This document shows positions 24,040 through 37,413 of a stretch of 64,000 bases of DNA, piece by piece. The position numbers and the translations under genes were made by a program. This DNA comes from Magnolia sinica (taxonomy: Eukaryota > Streptophyta > Magnoliopsida > Magnoliales > Magnoliaceae). The notes under the pieces were generated by a model that saw only the letters and a list, made by a program, of their open reading frames with translations, was not told the origin of the DNA and did no database searches. How positions within the stretch are numbered: the first letter of the stretch is position 1; each line of letters opens with the position of its first letter. Location of the stretch: NCBI RefSeq assembly GCF_029962835.1, contig NC_080583.1, positions 71,781,158 through 71,845,157 on the forward strand. The letters are read 5' to 3'.

Positions 24040-26830
24040 AGAAATGCCCCGATTTTCTGAATAAGCTCTACACTGCTCGTTAGTGGGCTACTAAACCCAA
24101 GATTATAGAAATATGTTTATCTTAGCAGGCTTGTCGCTCATCGTGAGACATCAAGTTGAGATCATGTCTCGAATAGCTTAACTTGGACTCGTAAGGCCAA
24201 TACATGATGAGATGTGTGAATATTCCTGAAATTAATTAAGAACTTTAGTTGTCTTTATCCTGTTTTTTCCAAGATTATGAATTTCAGACCATTAGATCTT
24301 GACCAAATTTAAGACAACAACCTAAGTTAATACCTTACATATATCAATATAGCTGCGACCTCGATCGACCATCGGTAACCGTCAAACTGACTTCTGATCA
24401 TACCTACCGATCTTCACATCCAAATGGTGGGCCGATGTATCCATACATAAATCATTATTAGGGCCAATTATCCCATAGTGTATATCGACTCCTACACCCC
24501 ATATTAGACCCAAAGGTTAGAAACACCCTCCCATAAGGATAGCATAATGAAAACCTAGGCCTTAGGGGCATTTTCATCATTTCTGGTGCTATAAATAGGG
24601 CATTTAGGGGCAACCCTTGCTCCTATCTGATTTTGCTCTAGAGAAAGAGAGAGAAAGGGAGAATGAGAGAGAAGAAAAGAGAAAGAGCAAATGAGGGGGA
24701 GATTGGTGTCTCCTTCACTGAATCCTTTAATCAAAGCCCTAGCCTCGATCGTTCTCCTCCGCCAAATCCACCCCACTTGCAATTGAGAGATAAGAAATGA
24801 ACCCTATCTTCTAACCTAGGTTTTTCTAGGATGAGTGGTATGAATAACACCTAAGTCCTTTGAATTTGGTGTAGGAATCGTTTTTCCCCAAAATGTTAAC
24901 CATATGAGTTCAAAAATAAGAAATTCTTTCTTGAGGTGTGGACCATTATTCTTATGTTATCATTTATCAACCCTTGATGGTCTTAGCTAATAATTTATTA
25001 TTATAGATGGTATGGTATTTACTAAGATGTTCATATTTCAATTTTGATTGCAACATGTACTATTACTTGTTTATTGATGCTCACATGTTCGACAAAATGC
25101 TTAAGTGATTGTATTGTCTATTGATGCTCACATATTTGATGAAATGCTTAAGTGATTATGGTATTAAATTTAAGCTTCATATAAAATCTCGTTATGATTG
25201 CTTGATGAATTGTTAGTCCTTTACTATGTTTGGAATTGCTTACGATGTTGGGTTAGTCGGTAAATCACTTGAACCAAGGGGTGACCCAAGTTAGGCCAGC
25301 CACCGTAGGCTTGTTTGATCGACCCGGGTTGAACCCTGATGACCAACAGTAGCTGGACTACATGGGATGCTTATACCTAATACCGATTGCACCGAGGTTC
25401 TCCCGAGTCAATTAAATTAGTCAAATAATCGATTGATCATGTATGTTCACAATGTATGACATGATCAAAATTGAATTTAAGATACCCTATTTTTTAATGG
25501 ATGAGTCCATTCATAACCATTAGTGTGATATGATCCCACTACGATTCATGAGCTGGGCATGGTGGTATGGGACATCGTGTTCGAACTGTTAGTTTATGCT
25601 GAGGTGACGAGACTCTTCGTAGTGAGAAGTGAGCCCTGATGGAGGTGATAAATTGTTGTTCGAATGACCCCTGTCAAATACCTGACCGATGGTTCCGTGC
25701 AAGAGTACTATTCAAACGACCCATGCGTGAATGAAATTGGGTGATGAGTCATTTCCTTTATATTGATTTAATTTTTATGTGACAAGCCCACACCTCTGAA
25801 CTGAGTGATCACACTCGGTATTTGAGTGATAACCCATTCCGGGTTTATCATCATACCTTTGAGTATCATGCCATATCTTTGGAATTGTTGATTTATGAGA
25901 TATAAAGGGTGATAGTTAACTTTGGATTAAGGTACATTGGTGAGGAGCTACTATGTGCTCCAATGAGCCACGTGAACTGGATAAGGACTCGTGATATAAT
26001 ATTGATATCCTAGTTTCGCCAACTTGTTGTTTGAATTACAAATAATTACTTGGCTAATCATGCGTATCATTATATTATTAGGTTGTGCTGCAGGCTAACC
26101 ATTGTGTATATATTGACATCCTTGCTAGAAATAATGTTGATGTGGAAAGTTTATGACTATTGTATTCTCAAGCATTCATCATGCTAAACATTGTTCGGTT
26201 GTACTATGGGGCAACCATTGCGCATATCATCAGTCATCCATGCATTTAAATAATTGACTTAGGAATTGTTTGTTTTGTAATGTTATTATTACTTGTGCTG
26301 ATTGAGTTGATAACATGGGTAACTTAGAACTAATGAAACTACTGAGTTAGTTACTCACTCCTACCTATGACGGAGTTTTAAAACACTAACCAGACGATAT
26401 TATCAATGTAAGTACTATCGAGATCTCAAATGGGTAGGCTTAGATCAGCTCACACCACTGCCATTATGTTTTGGAGGATTGACGACACACGCTGGCTCTC
26501 AAGTAAAGAAAATGTTTTGGAGGATTGGGTGAAAAATGAAAACTTTATACTTTAATCATTTTGGATATGTATATTGTGGCTTGTATAATCCTTATTTGGG
26601 CAAATGGTACCCTTAAAATTGTATATTTTAAATATTAGTAATCTACTTTTGGGCTTAGTTATCTCTGCTTAATTTTTGATGCTACTGATTGAAATCTACT
26701 TTGATTGGTGAACGTTAACTGGACTACATAGGCACGTGGGGACTCACCCATATGCAGTTTTGCTAGGTTCACACCTGGGAACTCGAGATTAGAGTCTTTG
26801 TACTTGGGTGTTGATTTTTAGGGCATGACG
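24040..26830 (+). mobile_element. Probable Ty3-type (Del/Tekay-like) LTR, plus orientation
   Basis: No coding region. It starts near TGCCCCGATTTTCTGAA (24045) and ends near TGATTTTTAGGGCATGAC (26829), which are inverted to each other as LTR tips are. A strong TATA-like GCTATAAATAGGGC lies at about 24588, followed by a GA-rich leader. The phrases at 26341-26530 (GTTAGTTACTCACTCC, TTTTGGAGGATTG) are of a kind common in Del/Tekay LTRs. It cuts off the 5' part of the Athila-like element. Confidence 0.45.
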
Positions 26831-26835
26831 TAGCA

Positions 26836-28394
26836 TGTTATAATAAATATTCATGTAAATTATGTCAGATAAGGGACATATTCAATTGTTTTGGAGCATG
26901 TTAAGGAGTGTGCATGGGTGAATCAACCTATATAAGAGCTACGCACATTATGTGATCATATACAAGATTCTAAGCATGTTATAGATTATAGCAAGGACCT
27001 AAGCATGTTATGGGTTCTAGCAATTTATCCTATATTTAACACATGTAAGATAAATTATAAGAGTTATTGCATGATTCATAAATTAATCAACATGATTATT
27101 GAATATGGAGACTATTGCAAGACTAAAAATGTCGCAGGAAAGCTTGAAGGGTAGATCTCACCTTATAATTAAAATTTCTTAGTTCCGGTGTGGCATAGGC
27201 GTATGAAATTTAAGGAAAAAGTTTCAAAACCTATAGTAATAGTAAATCTAGTGTTAATAACATGGATTCTACTCTAAACAGTCTTTCAATTAAGGATTTA
27301 AGGATTTACCTACCTTGATTCAAACGATCCTCAACTTGATTCGATGAAACGGGCCTGAGCTCGGTGCCAAACCAAAGCTCACATGGAACCACACTTTAAT
27401 ATGACTCCCGGACAATAATAGACCACCTCTAATCGCTTGCTGGGATCACAAATCTTAGTATGAACAAACTTTAACATCAAAATCTTAAGATTCAAATGGA
27501 AAAGAAGGATTTCTTACCCTAATAGCTCGAGTTGCTAGAAATAGAAGAAAATGATACGCGTGCACGATGAGAGGATCTCTTACCTAGCCAATGAGGATCA
27601 ATCCAGCTCCCAATCAATGACTTTTTGGCCAGAGAAGACACGGGACAACCCGTACGATCTGATTTTTTTAGGGATGTGTTAGAGCGGCGAGATCCAGTAC
27701 TATATATATATATGGTTTGAAATGAAGGATATGAAAGAAAGGTATAGGAGAGTATTTATACCTCAAAATGTTTTCCTTAAAAAAACTGTAAGTTAATGCG
27801 AGCTATCAGTTGGACCGATGATCGACAGGTGTTATTTTGACCGATAGAAATTGACAATCTATTAGTTGGATCGACAAATCATTATTTTTCCCTGTTTTTG
27901 TGCTACTCAGGTTGGTTGAACCGTCAAAGCATTGGTTCGACTTAAAATGGGTTTTTCCATTGCCTAAGAGTTCTAGGGGTTGAGAGAGGTGGTTTATCAT
28001 CGATTTTAGACTCGCGGGTTATAGTCTTTGGCAAGATTAAGCGAAGATTTTTACTGATCGGGCATTGGGGACCGATCGAAAGCATCTCATAGGTTAAGCT
28101 TTGGTCTGGATATTTAATTTGATGTGTTTCATGGTAGGTTCTACTTGATCAAACATCCAACCTAGTAGATTAAGGATCTGAGTCCCATTGGTGGTCTACT
28201 ATTGTTTGATCAGTTAAGGTATGGGGTTTAATTGGGTAATGGGCTTCTAGGTTTAAGCTTCAAATCACGATCCCCGGGTCTTCGAGTTTGCATGTATGTA
28301 ATCACGTGCGATTGCCTAATTTGATAGAAAAAATTAGTGGTTACACCTAATGACATCCAATACCCGAGTATTAAAGGGCTGGGTTGTTACAACA
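26836..28394 (-). mobile_element. Possible second LTR, minus orientation
   Basis: On the minus strand it starts TGTTGTAACAACCCAGCCC at 28394, the classic tip of Del/Tekay-type LTRs, with a TATA-like GGTATAAATACTCTCC at about 27760. The lower boundary (TGTTATAATAAATATTC at 26836) is a guess based on inverted tips. No coding region. It may be a solo LTR or half of a rearranged element. Confidence 0.4.
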
Positions 28395-28985
28395 AACATG
28401 CTATGCAGAGTGATTTATTGGTTAGGAGATATGTGGCACTATGGAATTAGCTTGATAAATAGTAAAATTTGTAATTTTATCACGTTAGGAGTAATATTGC
28501 TCCCTAGCCCCCAAATATCCTCCATAGTTGTTCTAGATATTTTCTGAGAGATGTAGGATTTTTTCAGATCTGCGAGGCCATCGCCACATAAATTTGTACA
28601 TTTGGGCATAATTGTCTCTGATAATCGTTGGTGACCCTCTATGAGTCCAAATTATTGAAATAATATTACTGCCTCTTTGCAATGTTGTGCACTTGATTAT
28701 AATAATTAAACAATCTCTTAATGATTATGGTAGTCCTAGATTATCAAAATGTGTTTGGACGACAATATTATTGTCACTTATATAGAGTTTTCCTTTTAAA
28801 TTTTTCTATGCAATTCAATGGCTTTGTAGGATCCTTATGCATTATTATGGATTAGGTTATGGGTTGACTAAGTATGTTTGTAGGTGAATAGGCTACTAGA
28901 GACCTTGTTATGCAATCCCATGCATACCAAATGAGAAGACAAAAGTGATAATTAGTATAAAACTTATAAATCTTTCATAGACTTG
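28395..28985. other. Intergenic, no gene; includes a stretch repeated beyond LINE copy C
   Basis: Non-coding. Bases 28830-28950 are about 75% identical to 39517-39640 on the far side of LINE copy C (shared word TAGGTGAAT and flanks). Confidence 0.45.
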
Positions 28986-29002
28986 ATTAGGTAGAGGCTG
29001 AG

Positions 29003-31134
29003 ATGAGGAAGTTTCGTTCCTTGTCTCACCATCTTCGCCCTCTGGACATTCAGCATTTGCCAAAACGATGCTACCAGCAAGGTAGAGGACGACCTCCAGT
29101 TAGGGATTTCCCCTGTGATCGAAGCAAGATGGACAGGTATAGGAAGCGTGCCCAGACCCCTCGTCGTCCTTCGCCGGCACAACCTAGGTATGATTTTTTC
29201 ACTGCGTTCATTGGGAATCTTCCCTTTGATTACTCCTGGGAGGACCTCCTAACAATTTTCGGGAGATACGAGAAGGTGAGGGAGATATACCAACCCACAT
29301 TTCCTGGATCTCTCAAACCGAGAGGGTATGCCTTTGTCCGATTCGCCTACGAAGATGATGTGAGAGCTGTGATTGGCTTCTTGAATGGTAAACGTTTGGA
29401 TGGGAGAGTTATCACGGTTCAACCCGCAACCCGGAAGCCCGGATCCCGGGGGAAGAGAAAGTACATAAATGCTCAGCATCAGAGACATATACCCCCTATC
29501 TTCAACTCCTACAGCAACATTCTCAAATAAAGGCCCCCTCCAACATCCGCCTCACTGGTGGCAACTGAGTCGTTCACGGTCACGGCTGATAGAGTAGCGG
29601 TCGAGCAAAGATGCCAGGGTTTAGCTGTCCCTGGTGGGGTATGTAGGTCATAACAGAACTCCCATCATTCACCTCCTCAAGACTCTCAGGAAATCCAAGT
29701 TTGCAGCATCGGCAGTTAACGTTATTAGATTAGCTCTTGATGCATTCCTTCTTCAATTCAGATCTGAGGAAGAGCTCAAGGATTTCAGTGCAGATAGTGT
29801 CCTCATTTCAGCTTTAGGCCTGGACAAGATTGAGCCTTGGCACCCCAATGCCGTCCTTGGGCGTGGAGGGGTGTGGATTAGGTTGTATAGTATTCTAGCC
29901 CATGCTTGGCTAGAATCGGTGATCGTAGACATCGGCCAACACTATGAGAAGGTGGTGAAGATTGACTCGGTGTTTAGGTTCAGCATATTTTAGGCATTTG
30001 CTTGAATCAAAGTGCTCATCATGCCAGGCAGAGACTTATTCAAAATGGTGGACCTAAAGGTGGGTCAGGATTCCTACCCCATTCTAGCAGTAATTGAAAA
30101 CCCTGCGTAGGATCTTCGCAAGTTCCATCCCTCGCCCCATATCCCTACTCTTAGGAAGAATCAGAGCACAAAACAATGGGTTTTGCAGTCCTTTTACCCC
30201 ATCAAAGGAGACTTCTAGGAAGGCCCCCCACATGTTTGTCATAATGCCTCTCACGACCGGTTTCCTCCCCGTCTTCAGGGTGGGCTAGAATTAAGACTTC
30301 TGGCAGATAACAGTCCCAATGTCACTCAAATTTCGTCTACACCGCCCTCCTAGCAGGACTCATTTATACCTGCTACCTCGTTCTCCACTCGCCTGTAGTC
30401 CATTTCCCCCCCTGAGAGAGGATTTGATCAAAGGAGTAGGGCTCGTAGCCATAAGCAGCCCAACTCATCCCTGCGGAAGGAAAATTCCCCCAGTCAAAAT
30501 GATCAGCACCCTCCCCTTAGCTGAGATCCAGGTCCTGGCAAACAACCAGACTTCCACCCCAACACCCCCTCTCCCCCAATGTGCTTCTAAGAAGCACCAT
30601 CTCACGCTCGGCGAACCCCAGCGTCCTTCCCCTCAACAGGAAGCAGCCCAAGACCGTAAGGGCAGGCCTTAGAAAATAATCACGTACAGATGCAAGAATC
30701 TTTCTCAATCTGAGGGTGCAACTCCGAGGAACCTAGCAGTTAGCCTTCAAGCCGCCGGAGTTGGCTCTTCTCCAAGTATGGAAGAACTCATCAAGGCAAG
30801 GGCTTGCCATGATGTTGTAGGCCAGATACATGTTGATCTGTCTCCCTATTTCCTCTCTCATCAGGCTCGAATCAGGGATCAATAGATTCAGGATAGCCAG
30901 GTCCAGTCCCTGGATTCTTCTCACAGTGGGCTGTTAGATTCTGAGACTGACGATTCGATAGGTGGCTGCGAAACTCTAGACTACTTCCACCTTCCAGCTG
31001 GAGGTATAGCAGGAACCAGGGATAGTGTTGGGCTCAAGACGAAGGGTCAGAATAGCTTAGCCAAATCCAGAAGCGGCAGGATGATTACCAAGAACAACAG
31101 GGCCATCAACTCAGGAAACATTTCGGATGGATAG
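29003..31134 (+). pseudogene. LINE copy C ORF1 (RRM + DUF4283-like)
   Basis: The first 175 codons carry a basic N-terminus and a well-kept RRM: RNP2 'AFIGNLPF', 'WEDLLTIFGRYEKVREIY', RNP1 'PRGYAFVRFAYEDD', then 'AVIGFLNGKRLDGRVITVQPA'. After a frame change, 29634-29993 gives a DUF4283-like segment ('FAASAVNVIRLALDAFLLQF', 'LGLDKIEPWHP', 'VWIRLYSILAHAW'). The rest is a Pro/Ser-rich linker in fragments. It ends G-N-I-S-D-G-stop at 31132-31134, overlapping the ORF2 ATG at 31127 by 8 bases, exactly as in copy A. Confidence 0.85.
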
Positions 31135-33780
31135 TCTCCTTCTCTGGAATGTGCAGGGAATTGGTAATTCCCCCTCAATCAGATACGTGAAGCGGCTTAT
31201 CAAGTCCTACAATCCTTCAATTATCATCATCATGGAGCCCATGATTGCTAATTCTAGGAGAGTCAGTATTGGACTGAAGCAGGGATTTCATTGTTCCCTG
31301 TCCAATTTGTCGGCAGCTGGGAAGATTTGGGTGTTCCACCACTCGGCGATCTCCATGGATTCGCTTTCGGCTTTTGATCAGTTCTTGGCCTTCAGGGCTT
31401 CGGTCCCAGGCATCGACACTCCCCTTTATTTCACATGTGTGTATGCCAAGTGCTCCTACTTGAGCAGGAGGAGTTTGTGGGCTAATCTTCTCATTCAGGC
31501 TAATGTTGTTGTCGGTCCTTGGATTATTTTATGGGGATTTCAATGTGGTCTTGTCCCAGGCAGAGAGAATAGGTGGGAATTCCTTTGTAGGGATTAGCTT
31601 GTTCGAATTTTCTGATGCGATCGACCAAATTGGCCTCATTGATGCGGGGTTCTCTGGCTCTGCTTTCACTTGGTGTAACAATCGTTCAGGCATCAGTAGG
31701 AAATGGGCGAGGTTGGACAGGGCCCTGTGCTCCTCATCCTGGCTTCAACTCTTCCCTTCCTTCAACGTTAAGCACCTTCCTCGGATCACTCCCCTCTCCT
31801 CCTTTCCTCCCCCTCAGCCCTCCCATCCTCACCACGTCTGTTCCGCTTCCAAAGGATGTGGACTCATCACGATAGCTTCCATGCGATTGTTTCTAACGCA
31901 TGAAAATCGGATGTCTTCATCAACCCTATGGTCCACCTGTTGTGTAAGTTGAAGAGTACTAAACAGGCCCTTAAAGTATGTAACTGAATTCTCTCAGGAA
32001 CATTTTCAGCCAGATCAAGGCCACATCTGCGCGGGTTGATAGGCTAGAGCAGGAGTAAATTACCAGCCCAACAGCGGCAATTCTGTCCAATCTGGATTAA
32101 GAGAGAAGGTCGTTACTCAAGTTGGAGTGTATGGAGGAAACTTTCTGGAAACAAAAGTCCAGGAATAGGTGGCTCAAGGAGGGTGATAGAAACTCTAAGT
32201 TCTTTCACGCCTCTATTGTTAACCAGGCTAGAAGAGTTCAAATCAGGGAAATTAAACTTTAGAACAGGACCACAACCGACGATCAAGCCCAGATCAAGGC
32301 TGCAGTGGTAGACTTCTTCAAGTGCCTATTCTCTTCAGAGGTGGTTGCCCTGACGGGCGATTTCTTATTCCTTATCCCTTCACTGATCTCCACGAAGGAC
32401 GATGCCTATCTCATGGCCCTACCAATGTTAGAAGAAGTAAAATCTGCAGTCTCTGCCATTCCAGTGGATGACGCTCCCGACCCGGATGAATTTTTTGGTT
32501 CTTTCTTCTCGGCCTGCTGGAGTGTTATTACTGAGGACCTCCATCGCGCTGTCAAATTCCTTTTCTAATGAGGTAACATTCTTAAAGCATTCTCCTCATC
32601 TTTGCTCTGTCTTATCCCTAAGAGCCCGGCACTTAGATGCTTTTCAGATTTCCGCCCCATTAGTCTTTGTAACTGTGTATACAAAGTCTTTTCCAAAGTG
32701 ATTGCAGCCAGGTTGAGTTCCATCCTGCCAAGGCTCATCTCGGCTGAACAAATGGCCTTCGTGCAGGGGAGATCTATTGCAGACAACATCTCTTTGGTGC
32801 AGGAACTGTTTCGGGACATCGACAAGAAAGTTAGGGGAAGTAATACCGTCTTCAAGATTGACTTGGAAAAGGCCTATGATAAGGTCAGTTGGCTGTTCCC
32901 CAAAGAGGTGCTCCAGAAGTTCGGTTTCTGCAAGGAGTGGATCAGTTTGGCTGAAAAATGTTGGTCGGGTTCGTGGTTCTCGGTTCTTCTTAATGGGGAG
33001 TCTTCGGGCTTCTTCAAATTTGAGAGAGGGCTCCGCCAGGGAGACCCTCTTTCACCCAGTCTCTTTATCTTGATGATGGAATCCCTCGACAGGGGTCTCA
33101 AGTTATGTTTGAAGCCAATTTTTGTTAGCCCTTTCACACGAGCAGAGGATGCCTCCCGATTACCCACCTGCTCTTCGCGGACGATACGACGATTTTCATT
33201 AATGTAGCACCCCTTCAATCAGGAACATGATGGTGTTCCCATAGAATTTTAAGGAAGTGTCAGGCCTCAAGATCAATATGGCTAAGAGCAGCCTAATTGT
33301 CTCCTCTAAGATGATTGAGAGGAGGGCGCGGTGCGTGGAGAGACTGTTAGGAATCTCGAGATCGACCCCCCCCCTTCTTTACCTTGGGGAGCCACTGTCC
33401 AGAGGGAGGATTATATCTGCGGCCTTTCAGCCCATGATTGATAAAATCTTGGCCTGTATCTCAGGTTGGAAATCTCAGTTCCTCAATCAGGCTCCTAGGA
33501 TCACCCTCATTAAGCATGTCCTCTCGAGTATTCCAATTCACACCATTGCATCGATAGAGGCCCTAAGGAAAACATAGTCTTTACTAGAAAGAGGTTTTGC
33601 CAACTTCTTTTGGGGATGGTCGAATGGAAAAAAGAAATTTTACTGGGTCTGCTGGAAGCATATTGCGACCCTTTTGAAGGAAGGTGGCCTGGACATCAAG
33701 GACTTAAAAGAGGTCTCGGAGGCCCTGAGAATGAAGAGGGTTAGACTATCTTTTTCGGCCACAAATCCAGCCTATGGCTA
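31127..33780 (+). pseudogene. LINE copy C ORF2, part 1 (endonuclease and reverse transcriptase)
   Basis: The start 'MDSLLLWNVQGIGN' carries the endonuclease Asn; 'IIMEPMI' carries the Glu. A frame change near 31530 falls in the 'GDFN' motif region, after which 'FTWCNNRSG...WARLDRAL' continues. The RT region (about 32600-33580) has 'FRPISLCNCVYKVFSKVIAARL', 'QMAFVQGRSIADN', 'FKIDLEKAYDKVSW', 'GLRQGDPLSPSLFIL' and, in another frame, the FADD version of the active site near 33173. 'NFFWGWSNGKKKFYW' near 33600 opens the linker. The ORF2 start and domain spacing match copy A. Several stops and at least three frame changes. Confidence 0.85.
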
Positions 33781-33898
33781 AGATTTATGCACTTGAAATA
33801 CATTGTCAAGCACTCCAGGGACAACTTTGTGCATCGGCGAATCGATTCCCCCATTTGGAAGCAGGCGAGGAACCTTCACTCACTCCTTCTAAATCACT

Positions 33899-35984
33899 CC
33901 CCAAGTATAGGGTTGTGATGTAGTAATAAACTCGGTAAGACCGAGGTCGAATCCACAGGACTGAAACTTGTACGTTTCCTGAAACCAAGTAGAACTAGAA
34001 CTAGACTAAGATGTGATCTAAACCAAAGAGAATTTAAGGAATAATTGTGGAATAATTATTTAAAACTTTAAGGAATTCAGAGGAAGGAAACTAGGGATTC
34101 AGAGGATCCACTTGTAGGGATCAGGGAGATCTTATGCCTGTATTAAGATTCATGGAAATCAAACTGAACCTACTTGATTTAGTCTTCATGTGATGAAAGG
34201 AATATGAATCAGAATGGATTCTATCATCAAACCATGCCCAAGAGACAGAGCAAACAACAGAATTAAACCAATTACCAACCAATCAGATGATTGTGAAGGT
34301 TAGGAAGGATACCGCCATCCAGCCATGCCCAGGAGACGATGGCGAACAACAGGGCTTCCTGACGTCACAATCAAAATACGGAAAAGGAAATACTCAAAGC
34401 CATTGCAAACCCATTGTAATGTCAGTCACAACAGGCCATTAAAGACTATAAATATTCTTATAATTAAATCAAAATTCAATTCAGTCTAAATAAAAGGCAT
34501 AATAACAGTCTCCCATCATGCTACAGGCTTCACCTCTTAGCCCTAGCTAAGAGGTTCAGCCAGACATGAATGGCTTGAACTTCTTAGCAAATAAAAAGAA
34601 AAAGAAAACGAAGAATAAAAGAAACATTCCAACTTCTCTTTTTCCCTTTCTCTCTCCATTCCCTTTTCTTCCCACGGCTGCCTCTGCCCACTGTCTTGCT
34701 GCTCTCTCTCCAAAACCGAGCACACCCACTGTCTTGCTGCACTCTCCCCACGGCTCAGCAGCCCTGCTCCAGCGCTCCCCCTTTTGCTTCCGTTTTCTTT
34801 TGCTTTTATAGACAGGGCCAACCTGCGTGTAACGGCGGTGGATAATACGCACAACAGCGTGCGTATCACGTTTGAGAACCACCTGCGAAGCGTTTCGCAA
34901 AAACTTGCTCCCGCCTAAAAGCCGGTCCCGTTGCTGATTTAACCCTGCATCTGGCTACATGTCTAGGATCAAGACCTCCTGAGTTAGCATTCAGACGGTT
35001 CGGATCAGAAATTTGATCGCCATATGGGCCGTACAACGCCCCACGACGTCCGGACGCACGTCTGTGCATAATACATGCGTAAGGCCTTCTCTGCGTAACT
35101 GGTGGGGCCCAAATCCCCTGACGTTTGATGAATCCACGCCGTCCATAAGATTCGTGACAAAATTTTGGTAAGAGGGATGGATTTTGGATCAGATTCGGCG
35201 TGACCCACGGAAGAAATCAGCTGCAATAGTTGTAGGGCAGTCCATTTGTGACTATTGAAACCAACACGTGTGCGTGCATGAGTGCATAAAGTCAACATGG
35301 GTTTGGCTAAATCGAGCCCCTCTGCATGATGGACGGCTTGGATTGAGCATTTGGACCATGATGATGGCCCACTAAGATCATCCGAAGTCTCTGAGTTCTT
35401 CAAAATACGTCCCACGTCCCTGTGTTGCCATGCACTCTTAGTGCAAAAAGTGTACTATGTACACTGTATGATGATTATGAGAAATCCACACCATCCATCT
35501 TGTTCCCCATTTCATTTGAGCCGTGGGGGCCGAAGTTAAAGCGTATCTGGACAGCGGGTGGGCCCCAAATCAGGGTTTTATGGGATGATCTATTACTTCA
35601 ACCACTTTCACGAGGATCCAATGGTTGAAATTTGACGTGTACGGTTAGTTTTTGGTCCTCGAGCCATGTATAAAGTTTCGAGCCAAACAGATGATGGAAA
35701 CCCAGTGATCTTGCATTCTGGCTGACTTTCAGGCCGCTTGAGCTTCAGTTTCTCAATTTTCGCGGATCCCTGGCGTGTAATTCCGTCGATCTTGGTCCCC
35801 TGGAGTCCGTCCCTTGCCTTGGTGCATTCTGAACGTTAAATCCGTGCTTTTAGCATCCCGATCCAGTCTCAGCTCGCAATTCCACCTTGCAACATAAACA
35901 TGATTAAAATGGGCTATTCAACGATACCATGTTCATAAATCCAGGCAATAACTGGGTCTGATATGCAATATTTGACCCTCAACA
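33899..35984 (-). mobile_element. Solo Athila-type LTR (LTR-1) inserted in LINE copy C
   Basis: On the minus strand it begins TGTTGAGGGTCAAATATTGC at 35984 and ends CAACCCTATACTTGGGG at about 33899, the same tip pair as the 3' LTR of the Athila-like element at 16.5 kb, but longer (about 2.09 kb). It contains GTCCTGTGGATTCGACC and CTCGGTCTTACCGAG near its end. No coding region or internal domain accompanies it, hence 'solo'. It is flanked by CTAAATCACTCC and CTAATCACTCC. Confidence 0.7.
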
Positions 35985-36057
35985 CTAATCACTCCCATCT
36001 TCTGCTGGGAGATGGGACCGGCAGTTTTTCGTCTGAGAACTAAACGGGGCTAGGCCC

Positions 36058-37350
36058 TGATGAGGGTTGAATATTATATATTAGACCCGATTATTACCTG
36101 ATTTTACATACACAATAATGCTTAATGTCATATTTTAATTGTGTTTTTGTTGTAGGATGTAATTGGGAGCGTGAACTGAAAAAGAGTATTACAAGCATGA
36201 AATTAATGCTCTAAAGTCACCAAAGCAAGGGACGGGCTCTAGAGGACCAACATTGATGAATTTACACGCTAAGGATTAGAGGAAATCAAGCCGTTCACGT
36301 TAAAGAGGCCCAAAATTGGTCCAAAATGCAAGATCACAGGGTTCCCGTCATTCGATTGACTTGAAACTTTATACATGGGATGGGGGCCATAAATTAACCG
36401 TACACATAAAATTTCAGCCATTGGTTATCTCGGGAAGTGGCCCAACGGATAGATCAGCCCCTTAATTCCTTAACTGGGGCTCACCTACAATCTGGATATG
36501 CTTCAAAGTTATTCTCAACTCATTTTAAGAGAGGTGATACAACAGATGGACAGTGCAGATTTCCTATAAACATTATAGTGGATCCCACACCATGGTAGGT
36601 GTACACCATGCACATGTAGTAGCGCCGCGAACCGGACAGGATAAGTTGGTCCAAGCATCGCTCACCCGAATCTTCTAAAAACGGCTATTTTCGTTTTCGA
36701 CTTCCTGCGTAACGAACGGACGTTGTCCATTTTGCGAAAGTTAGTGGGCCACCATCAGGGCCATACGGATGATCCAAGCCATCCATCTTGTAGAGGGCCT
36801 TGAAAGAATCGAACCCAAGCTGATATTTGGTGCCAATGCACACAAGTACCTGCTCTCTATAGAGGTCACAAGTGGACTGCCCTGCGACGTTCAAAACGAT
36901 TTTAGCGTGATTGCTTTTTTTTTTCGCATCAACGGACAACCAAAATTGAACATGTCCGACCGATTTTTCGAGAGGAATCCAATGAACGGATTGGATTTCA
37001 CTTCTGACATCAATGTGGGCCCCACTGAGCATCACAACGCTGTTACGTGTGAAAGAAGATGTCCGGATGCTGACCGATGTTTGCAGAAGTTGTACGATCA
37101 TGGCCATGATCGGATGGCTGATCTGATCCGTCCATCGTATAGGCCAGCCAATAAACGTCCCAGGAGACGTTGATTTTACGGATAAAGTGCAAAGAACAAG
37201 GGACTTATGAAACTCCGAAGGTGGCTGCGAAAAGGCTTATGCGAATTCTGCTGCGGAACCAACTTCAGCCGACTCAAGCGAACACATTAAAAAACAAATT
37301 TAATCATAGCCACGTAGTCCATTCCGTTTTCGATACCAAAATGCAAAAGA

Positions 37351-37413
<63 letters not shown>

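Noticed and set aside
29249-29488. Minus-strand ORF opposite the RRM of copy C
   Set aside because: Antisense shadow of ORF1.
34543-34900. Overlapping Lys/Glu- and Ser/Phe-rich ORFs on both strands
   Set aside because: They arise from a purine/pyrimidine-skewed stretch within solo LTR-1 and have no domain.
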